A stretch of DNA of 64,000 nt, taken from NCBI GenBank assembly GCA_944990035.1, contig CALYLX010000022.1, positions 1-64,000 on the forward strand, read 5' to 3'. Positions within the stretch are counted from its first letter, which is position 1. Every line of letters starts with the position of its first letter. The stretch comes from Clitopilus passeckerianus (lineage: Eukaryota > Basidiomycota > Agaricomycetes > Agaricales > Entolomataceae). This document shows, in pieces, positions 1 through 12,500 of the stretch. The notes beneath the pieces were generated by a model. That model worked only from the letters and a program-made list of their open reading frames with translations, was not told the origin of the DNA and did not search any database. Both the position numbers and the translations under genes were made by a program.

Positions 1-727
1 ATCAGAAGGCGCCGACGGTTCTGGCACGGCAACCGTAACACATTCTAAGTTCAGAACGCCTGCTTGGTTATATCCTTAGTCCTGAGGGTTGCGTTGGGTA
101 TAGTAAGCAGTGAGAAGGCCTGGTTGGCAGTCATCGTCAAGGTGTGAGCTGAAAATTAGGGACTGGGCAAACAAGGCCCTTTAAGAAGAACCTGGAAGCA
201 CCGCCTTGGACTGCGATATCCAGGCCAAAGTGCCTTGGCAATTAGCCTCGTATGTCATATTACGTCAGCAGTCCCCTCACAAAGTTAGTGCGTGGCGGAG
301 GCAGTTCTGGAGGCACTACGAAGCCCTGTCGTCGTAAAATTTCTACGCCGACTCATCCTTGAAAGCCTTTAGCCTCATTATGCTGTGTGGTAATGACAAT
401 AACCGTTGGAAACCCTGCCGTGCTGCGGGTCAGGACTAAGCACGCAGGAGTGGGATGCGAGCAAGTAAACGAAGCATTGAGATTTTGGTGCATTGCATGG
501 AGGGCGTAGAGACAAAAGTGCTGCATATCCGTGTATACAATTGACACGTTCTCGCAAATTGAGCGTTGGAAACCGAAGGATCTTCACAATCTAATCTTAT
601 CTGATATTTTCTCCGCTGCCAAGGTCAGCAATATCTTGATGGGAGGGCTCAACGACCAACAACACTTTGAGTTGACTCGATACCGTCTTGTTCTCGCTCA
701 GATTGCGCATAAATCTAGTGTATTAGC
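1..727. other. No gene recognised (left edge)
   Basis: I see no coding exon with family resemblance here. Short open stretches on both strands look like chance. The last 200 bases are probably the upstream region of the F-box-like gene that starts at 728. Confidence 0.5.
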
Positions 728-1951
728 ATGGGTATCAACTATCGCTGGCAACCATACCGGGCTGGGCTCTTCGGACCATTGCCCGAAGATCTAAAGCGCG
801 ACATCCTAGAGATTATAGCCTATCAGTATCCGCTTCTGGCGCCTAAACTGACTCTCGTATCGAAAGATGTCCAGCGCTGGTAAGGTTTCTTCCAACTACC
901 CAGGATATATAGTTGACCTCACAAAAGGATCGAGCACATCATCTACCGCGAAATCATCTTCACCTGCCACCGGTTCGACTCCTCCGACCCCGAAGGTGAC
1001 CCTCTCAAATTCAAACGCACCATTGCTGTCCGCCCAGCTTCCTTCTTCGCCGAACACGTCAAGTCTCTCCACTTTGAAGGCAGCAGCTTCACAGTTGACT
1101 CTGTCCTCCCCGTCCTCAACGTCTGCACCGGTGTCACCAACTTCGGATGTTACGCCACCTTCACCATGCGCCGCGATAACCAGTACGGTGCAGTCCAGGA
1201 TGACGATGATGACGACAATGCAGGGAACTCGGCTGAAAAATTGGGCCTGCAAAGGTGTACGAGTACATCCAGTCTTTGGCACTGGAGAGACTGTTCATCT
1301 CACAGGAGAACCTTACCGAGTTGTTGAAGACGCCTAACCCTGCACCTGGACCTAACGGAGACCCCATGGGCATCCTCCGCGTAACTCACCTTGCTATCAC
1401 GAACGGATATAAGGTCCCATTCTCCCGCTTCCCCCGCCTGACTCACTGGGCTCTCAACCCCGAGAACGATGCCTGTGTGCCCAAAGTCAAACGCATATTG
1501 GGCAAGGCCTCCAGTGAGGAAGGTGCCGAAACCAGGCAGATGATCAGCTCAATAACCATCAAATCCAATCCGTGGTCGTAATGCTGAACGATCTGCGGGC
1601 AAGGACGACACCTGCCGCCAAGGCGTTGAGGAGATCATCGATCCCAGACTCGTGCAGTTCACTCTCCTGTGTCAAGCAAGAAGTTCATCGAGGATGATTT
1701 GTGGGATCTGGCTATGGAGTTCCCGGATGAGGAAACGCCCGTTAGTGAGTACCTCTGGATTCTTCGTGGTTGGCAGTAATTGACTCGATGATGTTTGCGT
1801 AGCTTATCTCGATTGGGAGCCCACACCAAGGATTTACACCTTCCAGGAAGCAATGGAGTTGGGCCTGTTCGAAGACTCCAAACCTGCTGCTAAGACTGAA
1901 GGTGAAGCACCTGCAGCAGAAGCAATGGCGGTTGATGCGGCTGCTGCCTGA
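728..1951 (+). pseudogene. F-box-like accessory protein, apparently frameshifted
   Basis: The N-terminus carries the pattern of a large Agaricomycete family with an F-box-like start: LPEDLKRDILEII, then LVSKDVQRWIEHIIYREI, where the last part is joined across a probable intron at 880-927. Later segments include a leucine-rich piece (LALERLFIS near 1270), DPRLV near 1650 and an acidic C-terminus ending in an Ala-rich tail at 1951 after an intron near 1756-1801. These pieces lie in different frames with no usable splice sites between them. I infer indels near 1250, 1590 and 1675. Such proteins are thought to act as substrate adaptors, but this copy is probably inactive. Sequencing error is the alternative. 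Confidence 0.55.
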
Positions 1952-2090
1952 TATGCTGAAAGTGTTGGCCACTTTCTCGACCATTTGCATACGTATCTTT
2001 CCTTTTCCTTCTGACTCAACAGCTATTGGATATAAGTATCAAAATTCCAGCTTTACTTGTACCAATAGACATTTGCTCGTCAGCCTGCAT

Positions 2091-2935
2091 TTACAGGAGG
2101 TCCTGCGAATGATTTTGCGAGTATGGCATGGTTATTGAATGCCTCAGCGTACATGTGTAGCATACAACTACAACAACGATACTTCTGGTGCCTATTGAAT
2201 AAACCTTGCTCAATGTCAACGTTCCAGAAAAGACGTAAGAAGGGCATACCAGTCCACGTGTCTCAAACGCCAACCAATCCCCAGAACCTGTGGGCAACAG
2301 CCCCATCGACCGACACTTCCAAAGCCCAACACCAAGTGTAAGCAAGTTACACAGTATGAACACAATTTTCTGTAGTATCAAAGTCGTGGTGGCTTTAGGG
2401 TTTGATGCAGTCGAGGGTGCGAAAGGGACGAAAGCTACCGAGCGTACCACCGTTTGTCAGAGGGATTTCATTGCTGCAAAGGAAGGCAAAACTCACCCTC
2501 ATTCATCCCGGCAATACTCTTGAATGGCGATAGTAGCAACATGAATACTATTCCCATACTGAATATCTGAACGCCCCCACCGGACATGTATAGCATGAAT
2601 GCTTGCATGGGGAGTTGTTTTGCTGGCCCAATAGCATGGTCCCATGCGCGTTTTTCTTTGAGGGCATCATAGGAACCAGGGGTGATACGTTTGGAAGGTG
2701 TCTTCGACTGTTTATACCGCAAGGTGAATCAGAGGAACACGAGGTTTAGAAGGCCGTTATGCTTGGAAGTGGGGGCGAGACGTACGGAGGACGCCAGGGC
2801 TTTGGAGAAGCCTGGTGGAGGTGGCAGGTTCTTCCATCTGCAGAAATCATTGGCATCTCATGAACACATATTAATAGTTTAGCAGTACCTCGAGGACGAC
2901 TCTAGAGGAGCATAATCAAGACGAGAGTCTGACAT
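2091..2935 (-). CDS. EMC4: ER membrane protein complex subunit 4
   Basis: Start codon at 2935-2933. Exon 1 (2935-2889) joins exon 2 at 2837 to give MSDSRLDYAPLE...RWKNLPPPPGFSKAL. A further exon carries AWDHAIGPAKQLPMQAFMLY, the family core, followed by a membrane segment. The last clear exon contains LQKIVFILCNLLTLG, GLWKCRSMGLLP and DWLAFETRG, which are hallmarks of EMC4. Phases agree across the introns; the third splice restores NEAFVPFAPS. The product is a roughly 150-190 aa ER subunit of the EMC insertase, which inserts tail-anchored and multi-pass membrane proteins. The extreme C-terminus is uncertain: the frame stays open to a stop at 2091, but an intron near 2250 is possible. Confidence 0.88.
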
Positions 2936-3595
2936 GGCTGAGCTTAGGAAGTCGTAACCGTCACCTCGTCGACCAAAGTGGATGAGCTCGTAGCCCCTTT
3001 TAGCACTTGTACCTCACAGTGAGCATCGCCAAAACATGATCATGAATTCACGACAGTCAATAATGAGGTATACTAGGCTTGGGGCACTCAGGACGTCGAG
3101 CCACATTGAGTTTCAATTGCACACTGCATGTATTGCTGCATTCCTTTTGGTCTCTGAGAATCATTCGTTCTTAACGGCCTATCCCGGTCACCAGGTAGAC
3201 GCCCGACGCCAGTGATCTCAGGCCGTTTCGATGAGGTGCATCATACGTACCTCCTGACAACGAAATGAGCGCAGTGTGCATTGAGGAAATCTCGGGCTCA
3301 TCGGCATCTTTGCCCTAAACCGTTCGGGTTGACCTTCCTTTGCCATTGGCTCAATTCCAGACCAGAGGCTGGCAACTTCGAGTGGAAGGCTGTCTTGACA
3401 TACACATACAACTGGCTCGGCAAATTTCTGTTAGCAGGATCGCAGGCGCACCGCTCAATCAATGCATGGAAAACTAGAATTGTCGAATGTGTATATACTA
3501 CATACTTTAAGCTTCTGATGTATGGTACCAAAATCCACGGGAAAGCCAATTCAAAGTCTAGATATTATAACTTCCTCGCCGACGGATGAACGCTC
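2936..3595. other. Intergenic, EMC4 promoter / P450 3' flank
   Basis: No exon with recognisable protein similarity. The half nearer 2936 should contain the EMC4 promoter; the rest is downstream of the P450 gene on the same strand. Confidence 0.5.
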
Positions 3596-5925
3596 TTATG
3601 CATGTTTGACTGCGCGTACCCGGAGGGCAGGCCGTCCTTGGGTTCTGAAAAGGTCATCAGCACCTTTGCTTGTAAGCAAAAAATATTGCTCACTCATCGT
3701 AACGGCTGCGGTAGGCGTAATGTTCTGGCCAGCAAAGGCAGGCTCGAACTCAAACCTAGCGATCAGAGCGGCAAGGACAGCCTTCATCTCCATGATAGCC
3801 ATCGTCTTTCCGATGCAAGCGTGTGGGCCAGCGAGGAAGGAAAGGACCGATGTGATAGTGCTGTACTTCGGTGGGAGGTTGAGCCATCGGGCGGGCTTGA
3901 ATCTGGGTTTGGTAAAGACGTTAGAAGTCAAAGAAGTCAGCGAGAACACGAAGATGGAGAAATGACGCACTCTTCAGCATCTTCACCCCAGACCTCTTTC
4001 CACGTGTTAACCACACGAATCTGATGCCAATAATGAGTACGGTGAAGCCGGATTAGCCTATTTGGGGATTGCTTACGGGAATGTAGAACATGGTGCCCTT
4101 CGGAACCAAAACATCGTCGATGTAGTCAGTCTTTCCGGCCATTCGGAAGGTCATCGGTACGGGTGGCAGGACGCGGAGAGACTCCATGCTAAGTATGTCC
4201 TGTCAATACAGGGCAATGTTGTCGAGCCAAAGGGGAATACTAACACAACGCAATCAAGCCACACGAGATCTTTGAGGCTCCTGTAGTCGGGTCGGGCACC
4301 TGGCTCGGCGAAGAGAGGGGTCACTTCCTCACGAAGCTTGGACTGGCATTTGAGATCGTTCGCGAGTAGCCATAGAGTCTGCAGGGAAGTGTGAGGCGGG
4401 TTCTTCCCGACAGTGGGTAGGTTCACTTACCCATGTCAATCCGGAAGCAGTCGTTTCATGCCCGGCACCCAAGAACGTCAACTAAAGCCAAGAATTTGGA
4501 GATTGTAAAAAGTTTTGACGAGGGAGTATTCTTACTACTTGCTGCATCATCATGTCATCACTCATAGCATACCCTCCGTTTACTTGATCCATCTCCTGCT
4601 TCCGTGCGCGGACAAGCAAGCTCATAACATCACGCTTCGCCTCAGTGTCAGAGGAAGCAACAGCGGAATCCCGCATCTTCTCCTCAAGGAGCTTAGCAGA
4701 AACTTTCTTTATCCTGTGCATTGAATCAAGCATGACTTCGAGAGGGCCTTTGGTTCAAGTTGTAATGAGAGACTGCACGAATGACCAGGGAGGACGGGCA
4801 ACATACCAGCACCGGGGATTTTACTGAACAGCTCCCTATGTCTGTACGCCCAGTCTGAAGCGAGTAATTTGGGCATTCCTGGGATGACGAGTGTTGCGAC
4901 TAGCCGAGCAAGGTTGGGACCAGATTGGAGACTGATGAGGTTATGGTAGGCCTCGGCGAGTTCATTATGTGGGTTATGGAGGGAGTCTGCGGTGTAGCCG
5001 AAAGCGGTTTCACAGATGATGTCGAGGGTGACCTTGCTCACTGCAAAAAGGGGATTGGAGTAAGTAAGTGGACAACGACAAGATGCTAGATTGGCCACGT
5101 ACTCCACTCATACATAGTGATGATCTTTCCTCCCTCAGGCTTTTCGGAGGAGTCAATTTCGTTCTGCAAGATGTCTAGCAGGCTGGGGACTATTAGTTGG
5201 ACCTGCAGAATAGGAGATAATGGCCACTTACCCGTTGATTGAGTCGTAGTACATGTCAGTTTCTAGAGAAGAGAGGGTAAGTAGAATACTCCTGAGGATA
5301 GTTCCAGGAATGCGCACGAGCCATGAGACTTGGGATCGAGAAAGCTGGATTCATAGCCCGGCGCATTTGCTTATGCTCATTGCCTGTAACAGTCAGGAGA
5401 CCGTAACCCGCGACGAGACCGAGGGTGTGACGCATGAAACCAGGCTACATTGTAGAAAATTTAGTATTGCAATGACTAGGCGCCGAAACTCCTGCTTACC
5501 CGAGGATAGTCGACCCAGTCGCTACAGAGGATCTTGTGCAGAGCGGAAGCATTTGTGAAGATGAGCCTCTCGATCCCAATAGGACCAACAACGCGAACGA
5601 CAGGGCCGTGTTCCTTCACCCACTGCCGTTGAGGAATACCAGCCTCTCCTTTGATAATCGCCGGGAATTGTCCGTTTATGATCTCGCCAACAGGCGGACC
5701 GGGTACCTTCCGTAGAGGAGAGAAATATCGGGGTAAAGAATCAACTTGTAGATAGCATGCCATGTTACAGCGCCTAGTCGCAGTATTTTCTTCAGCGAGG
5801 CACGCCAGAACGGATAACAAAGGTTACTGACCAATTGACGCGAGACTGCCATAGATGAGGAACCGATAATCATACAGAATTTGGCTGGAGCTCTCGGTAA
5901 ACTGTGCAAAGACAGTTGGTGACAT
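3596..5925 (-). CDS. Cytochrome P450 monooxygenase
   Basis: A multi-exon P450 reading from 5925 (MSPTVFAQ...) to a stop at 3598-3596. In order it shows a weak N-terminal anchor, the proline hinge KVPGPPVGE, the I-helix oxygen-binding motif AGHETTAS (near 4460), the K-helix ESLRVLPP (near 4180), the PERF region FKPARWLNLP, and the haem loop FLAGPHACIG with the cysteine ligand (near 3830). At least ten short introns interrupt it. The protein is expected to be ER-anchored and to use a P450 reductase to hydroxylate a lipophilic substrate; the substrate cannot be inferred. At the C-terminus the expected KPKDGLP-LRVRAVKHA reading needs one extra base near 3625-3627, so the last exon may be frameshifted. 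The family resembles other basidiomycete P450s with a GEAGIPQR motif, but I cannot assign a CYP number. Confidence 0.9.
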
Positions 5926-7159
5926 GATGATTCTTTGTCGAAAGGAAGACCTGGGGAATGGATCTCCCTGGAAGCCATGTTATTATATGTTCCCCACGGG
6001 GCCACGATAAAGGTTTGGTTTGGGGACGACAGCTCCTTCGTTTAGCAGGGGTCATCAGCATGTGAAAACATATCCTGAGCGATGATTGGTGGAATCGACT
6101 TTGATCGACTGTGCTGCAGCTACGGGAGCAATTCTGTCCTGAGTGGAGATGTCAGAATTGATCTTGAAACGCCATACACGTCTGACGTGATTTCTGGGTA
6201 AACTGAAGAACGCTGGTCAAAGGGTGTTGAGGCTGATTTGAGGGCCTGGTGTTTAAAGGGAGGAGATGGCTTTTAGAGGGAGAGGTCCAATGCGATGGTG
6301 GGAGGTTTCTGTGGCCCAGACTCAGGGAGGTCGCTGCAAGAGCTAGGAGAAAGACAAGAAAGACGCGCCCATAGTCGCCCGGGGGAGACAGCTCGGAATG
6401 AGGAGAAGCCGGCGGCAATTTCTCATGCTAAATGAACTGCGGGGAAGGTAGTCACAAGACGCTCATACCTGCCAACCATTAGTTGGGGAGGAATCTGCAT
6501 ATGATTTGGATAGCGTACAACAATTGGCTGGCTTTCAACGAGAGGCCAATCAAGTAGGATAGCCTGGTTTGGCTGTCGCACAGACGAGTCAGTGGAAGAG
6601 AAATGCCACAATAGAATGCAGCCGAATCGTCCGTAGAATAGACCTGGTCCCGGCTTGGTGAAGGTAGCCAATCAAGGGCAGCCACATCAGCAAACTCAGA
6701 TTTTGGCACAGCCACAGTGGTAGTTGGCCATATTCGTGACCTGATTCTATAGCGCGGGGATAGTTGCCAGTAGTTTTCTTGATTCTCATAGATAGTTATA
6801 GGGGGCCATATTCCAACATGTTTTTCATAGGCGCCATAGCGTCAAGGGCTGATAGTGCGGCTAGTGCCAAAGTGTACCATAGCGCCCAAGAGATGCATAG
6901 TGCTGGGTAGTGTATGTCCAATTTGGGCAATAGCTCCCACGGCCAACCAAGGCGAGATGTTTGCAAGGGCATAGTAAATTAGTCCCAGGCTCTATTACAG
7001 AGTAATGCTAATATTAGCTGTCAAAAGCGTATAAACTCCTATTTGATCTACCCTGTAATCCACAAAAGAAGGTACTGCTCTCTCTACACAACATAGTGTC
7101 AACTTCGGCACAAACATCCCGAATGAAAATTCAGGCTCCGACCGAATTCGAAGTTCAAC
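5926..7159. other. Long intergenic stretch
   Basis: No convincing exon. The part next to 5925 should be the P450 promoter. From about 6720 to 7000 the DNA is unusually rich in catag/tagt-type words. Open frames here lack conserved motifs. Confidence 0.5.
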
Positions 7160-7925
7160 ATGACGCGCCAACTTGTCGTTCATTTCTCATCACTTTCTCC
7201 CTCTCACCACCTCTTGGTTCACCACACACAAACAGCCTCCTCCTCGTCATATAAGGATGTGACAGTCTCCAGTAGGACGCGTATGCCGTGTAGTATTATC
7301 ACCAGGTATGAGACTTATTGAGGGCGGCACTTGTTTAGCGCCGTCATCATTCTTTCATGGTTTACTAACTTTTTTCACAGCCATTTCTTCCAATATACGT
7401 GGACTATGAGAAGTAGATAGTACATACGCGCGTGCATATCTAATGTCTAGGTAACACGGGTGAGTCCTAATGTGCACTGCGGTACCTGCAAATGGGCCGC
7501 TTTTATTCAGTAAAGGCTAACATCATATTTTCCTAGTTTTGACTACTCTTGCGGTAACGATAATCTGCCAAAACACCAGCATCACCTCCCATTCATATCT
7601 GGGGCACCCCGGTAAGTCTCAATATCTATCATGGCACCTTTATTTCATCAACACTAACATAGTTTCCTCACAGGTGCGACAATTCTCTGCAACACTAACT
7701 ACACACGGAAGCTCAAACACCACTGCCATCACGCACTGCCAAACCCATTGCTATGCGAGAACCATTGACTTGCCGAAGCTGGAGATACAAAAGTGGAACA
7801 CATTGGCCCCTCATGAAGTGCCTGGGCTGGCCAGGCTTGCTGCGGGAAAGGGTAACTTAAGGAGCCTGCATACTAGTATTGTACCCCATGTCGTAGTTAG
7901 CGTTGAAATTGGATATGTTTGATTA
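7160..7925 (+). other. Orphan spliced transcript (small protein or ncRNA)
   Basis: Three well-formed introns lie head to tail in a stretch without recognisable genes: 7316-7380 (GTATGAG, TTTACTAAC, TTCACAG), 7460-7536 (GTGAGT, GGCTAAC, TCCTAG) and 7612-7673 (GTAAGT, CACTAAC, CTCACAG). Splicing the first one gives a 61-aa frame starting at ATG 7160 and ending at 7418-7420. It begins MTRQLVVHFSSLSPSHHLL and matches no family I know. The other two introns would then sit in the 3' untranslated part. A different start, or a non-coding RNA, is equally possible. The splice signals are seen directly; the existence of the transcript is inferred. Confidence 0.4.
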
Positions 7926-8529
7926 TTCCTCCATTAAAAATTTGAGTGCTATTGAAGTGAACCATCTGGGAAATTCTGGACAGCCTCTATAGTGGATAGC
8001 CTGCTGGCTAGACCTACTTAGAACTATGTAGCCAACATGGTAGCTATAGATATGATACAGAAGCTATCGAGAACTGTGTACGTGGTATACCCTTGCTACG
8101 GTGCTATGGCGCTATGGTGGCCTACACAGCCCCATATAGTGTACCAGGATTTGCTGATGCAATACCAATTGCGGCATTTGGCCGCTACTCTCCTGGTTTA
8201 GTCTCCAAACAGAACCTCAAGCCGGCAGTGGTTTCTCATCGTTAGAGATGATTCATGGAGGTAGCAGGCCTCACAAGAAAGTGTTCTAGTCGTGCGGAAG
8301 ATGGAAGTCACTGCCAACGTCAACCATTATGTATCTAAAACGATTTCATTTCGGTGTACTGCGTCTTCGGCTCGTCGATCCATCAACTCCAACCTGAACT
8401 ATCCTTTACCCCCGCCATGTTCCACGCGTATGAACAACAACCGTCTCAGCGGACCATCGACGGGGATTGCTTGGTAGTGACAGTCAGCGGAAGCACTCAA
8501 CGTAATAAAGCCTCTTCTTAAGCTGAACC
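7926..8529. other. Intergenic, TAG-rich
   Basis: No gene seen. The segment 7980-8150 is crowded with tatag/ctatgg/gctat words, like the 6720-7000 stretch. The end next to 8530 should hold the promoter of the following gene. Confidence 0.45.
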
Positions 8530-9482
8530 ATGGCCAAAATCGCGACCCCTGCTTTTCTCAACCGCCTGAAAGAAATCTATCCACGAAAGTCTTGGAAATG
8601 TAGGTGCAACAACAATGTATTCGCGCAAAGGACCCCTTGAATGACGTTTTCTCATTTTAGACAATCCTTGGTACATCGTCACAGCGGTTTCGCTCTGCGG
8701 AAGCAACGCCTGCGAGGAAGTTCCTTTCGTATTCAAGCACGCCTTGAAGGAGCTTCAGGCAGACAATACACCCCAAGAGGAACGGCTGCTACTTGCCAGG
8801 AAGATGAGGGATGCGATATTCAAGGCCGGATTGACGTCCGGCTACCCTCGGGTGCGTCCACATGCTCTCTTCATTCGAACTGTAAGCGTCTAACTCAACG
8901 GAGCGATGATAGACTATTAACAGCCTGATTGAATTACACAATGTAACGCCAAAAGAGCTGCAAGATGACAAACTTATGAGGTAGCGATTTACCCCCTGCG
9001 TTTGCCAAAGGCGTTGGTTGCGATTTCTGACTATTGTGTGCATTAGGAAGGTAGACATGACAATACAGGAACACAACAAAGTCGGTGGCGACCTCTTCAG
9101 GACGGTCTACGGCAGCACTGCAGACTCGGTAAATAACCTACTGGAATCTGCATACCCCGACCTTGGTGAGGCGCATGTCTTCCTTGCCTTAGCTATGCCT
9201 GACTCTCATGCAGCTTGGTTTTCCACAACCATTGGATATGGCCTAGTATATGGCTATGCAGGCATTCTCACACCGATAGAAACATCGTACATGCTGGTTT
9301 CAGCCCTCATTGCGAGTGATAGTCCAAGGCAGATCCAGTGGCACCTCGATGGGGCGAGGAGGAATGGTGCATCTTTTGAGGAGACTCGAGCGGTAAGGAT
9401 AATGGCTATGGAAGTTGCGGCTGCTGCTGGTGTCAGATGGAAGAATGGTGTTCCCGAAGTGAAAGATAGCTTTCCACAATGA
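8530..9482 (+). CDS. Carboxymuconolactone decarboxylase / AhpD-like family protein
   Basis: ATG at 8530 opens MAKIATPAFLNRLKEIYP. After an intron the next exon reads NPWYIVTAVSLCGSNACEEVP and KMRDAIFKAGL. A later exon gives VNSLIELHNVTPKEL. The last large exon (from about 9048) carries the family signature: YGLVYGYAGILTPIETSYM followed by LIASDSPRQIQWHLDGARR, then a C-terminal helix ending VKDSFPQ at 9482. The CMD fold is an all-helical alkylhydroperoxidase-like domain. Bacterial relatives reduce peroxides or decarboxylate muconolactones. Fungal copies of this type lack a settled substrate, and no CxxC redox pair is visible in the core exon, so the catalytic role is open. Spacing to the next gene is short (about 110 bp). 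Confidence 0.8.
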
Positions 9483-9590
9483 CCGAAAGCCTGAGATTGT
9501 TGAAGTTCACCATTTGGTACAACCTCGTCCCGGTTACAATGTTATAGTCATCGGAGTCAAATACCTTCTGTAAATATCAACAGTGTATCC

Positions 9591-12500
9591 ATGCAACCTG
9601 GAGGTCCTTCTCCTTCTCTCTTGTGTCATCGTGGACTTTAACAGGCATGAGGAGGTCTGGATTTGGTGCTGAGTAAAATCGTGTTCGTTATGGCAGGAAA
9701 CAGGCCCGTCACACATTCTGTCACGCGACGCTGCAGATTTGGACTTAGCCTCGCAACTTGCACAACACATCCAACTCACCACAGCACATTGCAAGTATCT
9801 GGCCACCCAAAGGGCCGTCCCAAACGACTCTGGTAAGGGCTTAGTCCAGCCCTCAATGTCTCCAGAAGCTTCAAAAGATGGTGCAAACATAGTGACGCTC
9901 TCGGTTGCTTCCGTCTTGGGCCTGAAAGGACCTGTTCGTTTTACTCCTCATGGGTCGACGCAAAAGCCGCACGTCATCCTAAGGCGTGTAGTGGTATCTG
10001 AAGATAGGGGTGACGGCAGTCAGCGAACTTCAGTCGTTCGTTTTAGCTTATTCGCAGCCAAGCGAATCGAGGTCAAACCAGGCAAAGAGATCCTACTCTC
10101 TATAGAATCAAACGAGTTCGACAACCACCCTATCGTGCTGGAAGGTGATGAGGGAGGATCAAAGGAAGAGGATGAGGCAACCCAAATGCCCCCAGAACCT
10201 AAACGACTACCTACACCCCCACCGATCGCTATGCCTCCCAAAATGCGAAAGGCTTGGATGAGGACAAAATTTGAGGAACCACAGGTGATAGGTCGGCCTC
10301 TCCCCCATACAAATTCCCCAGAAATAAGGCTAAGTATTACCTCAAGTACCTCCCATTCAGCCAATCAATCGTACAGAGATTGGCATTCAGGCTCAGCCTG
10401 AATATCTCACTGCATCAGCGCAGGCTAGACCAGCCTATACATCTCTTCAGGTCCAGGCTCGGCCTCTGCACAAAACTATGGACTCACAAACCGATCCCAT
10501 ACCAATCACGAAACTTGCAGATACCCAAACCACCCGGATACCTTAACTTCGGCGAAGGACACGAAGCCTTCCTTGACGGCGACCAGCACAGAGCAGCCCA
10601 TCACAGTAATTGAGGTTTGGTCACTTACTTTTCTTGAATGCACGTTTCCGACCGAGTTGTATATCTACCTCTCTACCTCTAGGACAGGAGCCCTTCTCCT
10701 ATGGATCTCGAGTCACCAGTCCAAACCCCTGAGTTTTCACCGACTTTGGTTCCCGAAATGATTGGCTCCCTTGTACTTTCACCATCTCCGGCGCCATCCC
10801 TATCTTTCACCTCTCAGAACTCCAAGCCTGTTGAGTGACTTCCTCTTGATCACGTTCCTGGTCGATCGCGGGGAGTCTATAGCTAACTGAATAATAGATA
10901 CCGCTACAGAATGCCCAACCTATCGCTCAGCCCTTCATCAAGGCAGAGCCAGTCGAGGAAACAATTTCTTGGTCAACACCAAGCACCGTTATGAAGATAC
11001 ATGAGAAACCAAAACCGCTTTCCTCTCAAACTGCACTGAACACTGATGGGAAACCAGTTTTTACGAATCCATTCGTATCTGCTGGTTATGTCACAGATTT
11101 TGTGGGTATCAATAGCAACGGCGACGCTAGGGAGAAATCGAGAAGGTCCCCGCCAACGAAAGAGGTAAGCGTATGCGCTGAAAATGTCCGAAGCGTGTTT
11201 TCATCTTTCGCCTAGGTTCCTCCTCCAGTTGCATCAACGTCAAATGCACCACCACCGCCGCCTTCAAAGACTCTTCCGCCGCCGCCTTCTTCCGTCCCGC
11301 CTCCCAGAAGATCACCCCGCAAGCCTTCTCGATTCGACCAGCCCTGCAAATCCATTCAGGTTAAGATGGAAGAGCTTGACATGCCGATACCGCTGAGCTT
11401 TGAACCTGCACCAACAGGGCTTTCACCTGCACGCAAAGTTATCTACGAGCGGCCGACACAAGCTGCAACCCCAGTGGCAGCGTCGGCACCTCTTACAAAG
11501 GCTCCTGTCATACCGAAGGGTCCAAGAGCGATGATGGCAGCCTTTAACACGAACCAAGGCTCTCAGCTTGCTTCGCCAGCAATTCCTCAAGCGAAACCAG
11601 GAACCCCACCTCCTGCAACCAAGGAGATAGCGCATATAAGCAATGGGCCATCTTCAAACCCTCTGGGTATTCGACCCTCTGCACCACAACGAGTGCTGAA
11701 AGTAGCTCCAAGTTCAGGACCGAACGCGTTGATCCCGCCATCGGTTGCTAAGAAGCGTGTGGTTATTGGGCCGAAATGGGGCCAAAAACAAGTGAATGGA
11801 ACGGCAGCAACGACTAATGGCGTTGTTTCGCACCCCCCACCCCCGCCTCCTCTATCCAAGGCAGAGATCATAGCCATCAAGCTCGAACCTGTCGATCTCC
11901 CCCCACCTCCCCTTCTAGAACCTCCTCCTGTTCCTCCCCCTCAGAGTAAATGGAAGCGTGTTGTTGGCGACGGTGGGCCGCCCAGAGCAACGGTCAAGGT
12001 GGCTACACCTACCGAGGCACAGAGCCCAATGCAAGTGGATCCACCCGCATCAAAGACGGTTTCTCTCAAAATCCCTCGGACACCATCAACGGTGGTAGAT
12101 GCAGCCCCATACTGTCAGGTAAGAATGTTTGCTATGCGGAATCATACGTTGTCAAACACGTGGCGTAGATATGTCTTTAGAGGAGCGAATGGCCCCTGGC
12201 CATTCAGCCTCCGCCCCAATGGGTTTGCAACAGTTGCTTGAGCAAAAACCTGAGAATGGAAAGACACTCCTCGATAGGGTAGAGCCGGAGGGAAGCACCG
12301 TTACTCCCTAGCAAAGTCTTCTGGCAAAAAGAGGAAGAAGAAAAACTCCACTCAGGTCAATCCCATACAGACAAGTATGCGCCCATGGTTTGAAACTACG
12401 AATATTGTTATTAATCGACTACAGGCTCGTCTACATCTTCTCAACCTTACATACAACCACCACCTCTAGTTACTTCATCACGGCCTCGGGATTCACCCAG

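Noticed and set aside
2440..2530. A frameshift in EMC4 between GMNE and AFVPFAP.
   Set aside because: Re-reading shows three G at the exon end (AATGAGG|GTGAGT). With the 62-nt intron the join is in phase, so the gene is intact.
6152..6418. A minus-strand frame of 88 codons with a hydrophobic stretch (VFLVFLLALAATSLSLG).
   Set aside because: The hydrophobic run is not N-terminal, there is no family resemblance, and nothing nearby supports splicing.
10290..10620. A 1-nt frameshift in the WD40 gene (ITKLADTQTTRIP then TSAKDTKPS).
   Set aside because: Alternative donors and acceptors in this low-complexity stretch keep a frame open without any indel, so a break cannot be claimed.
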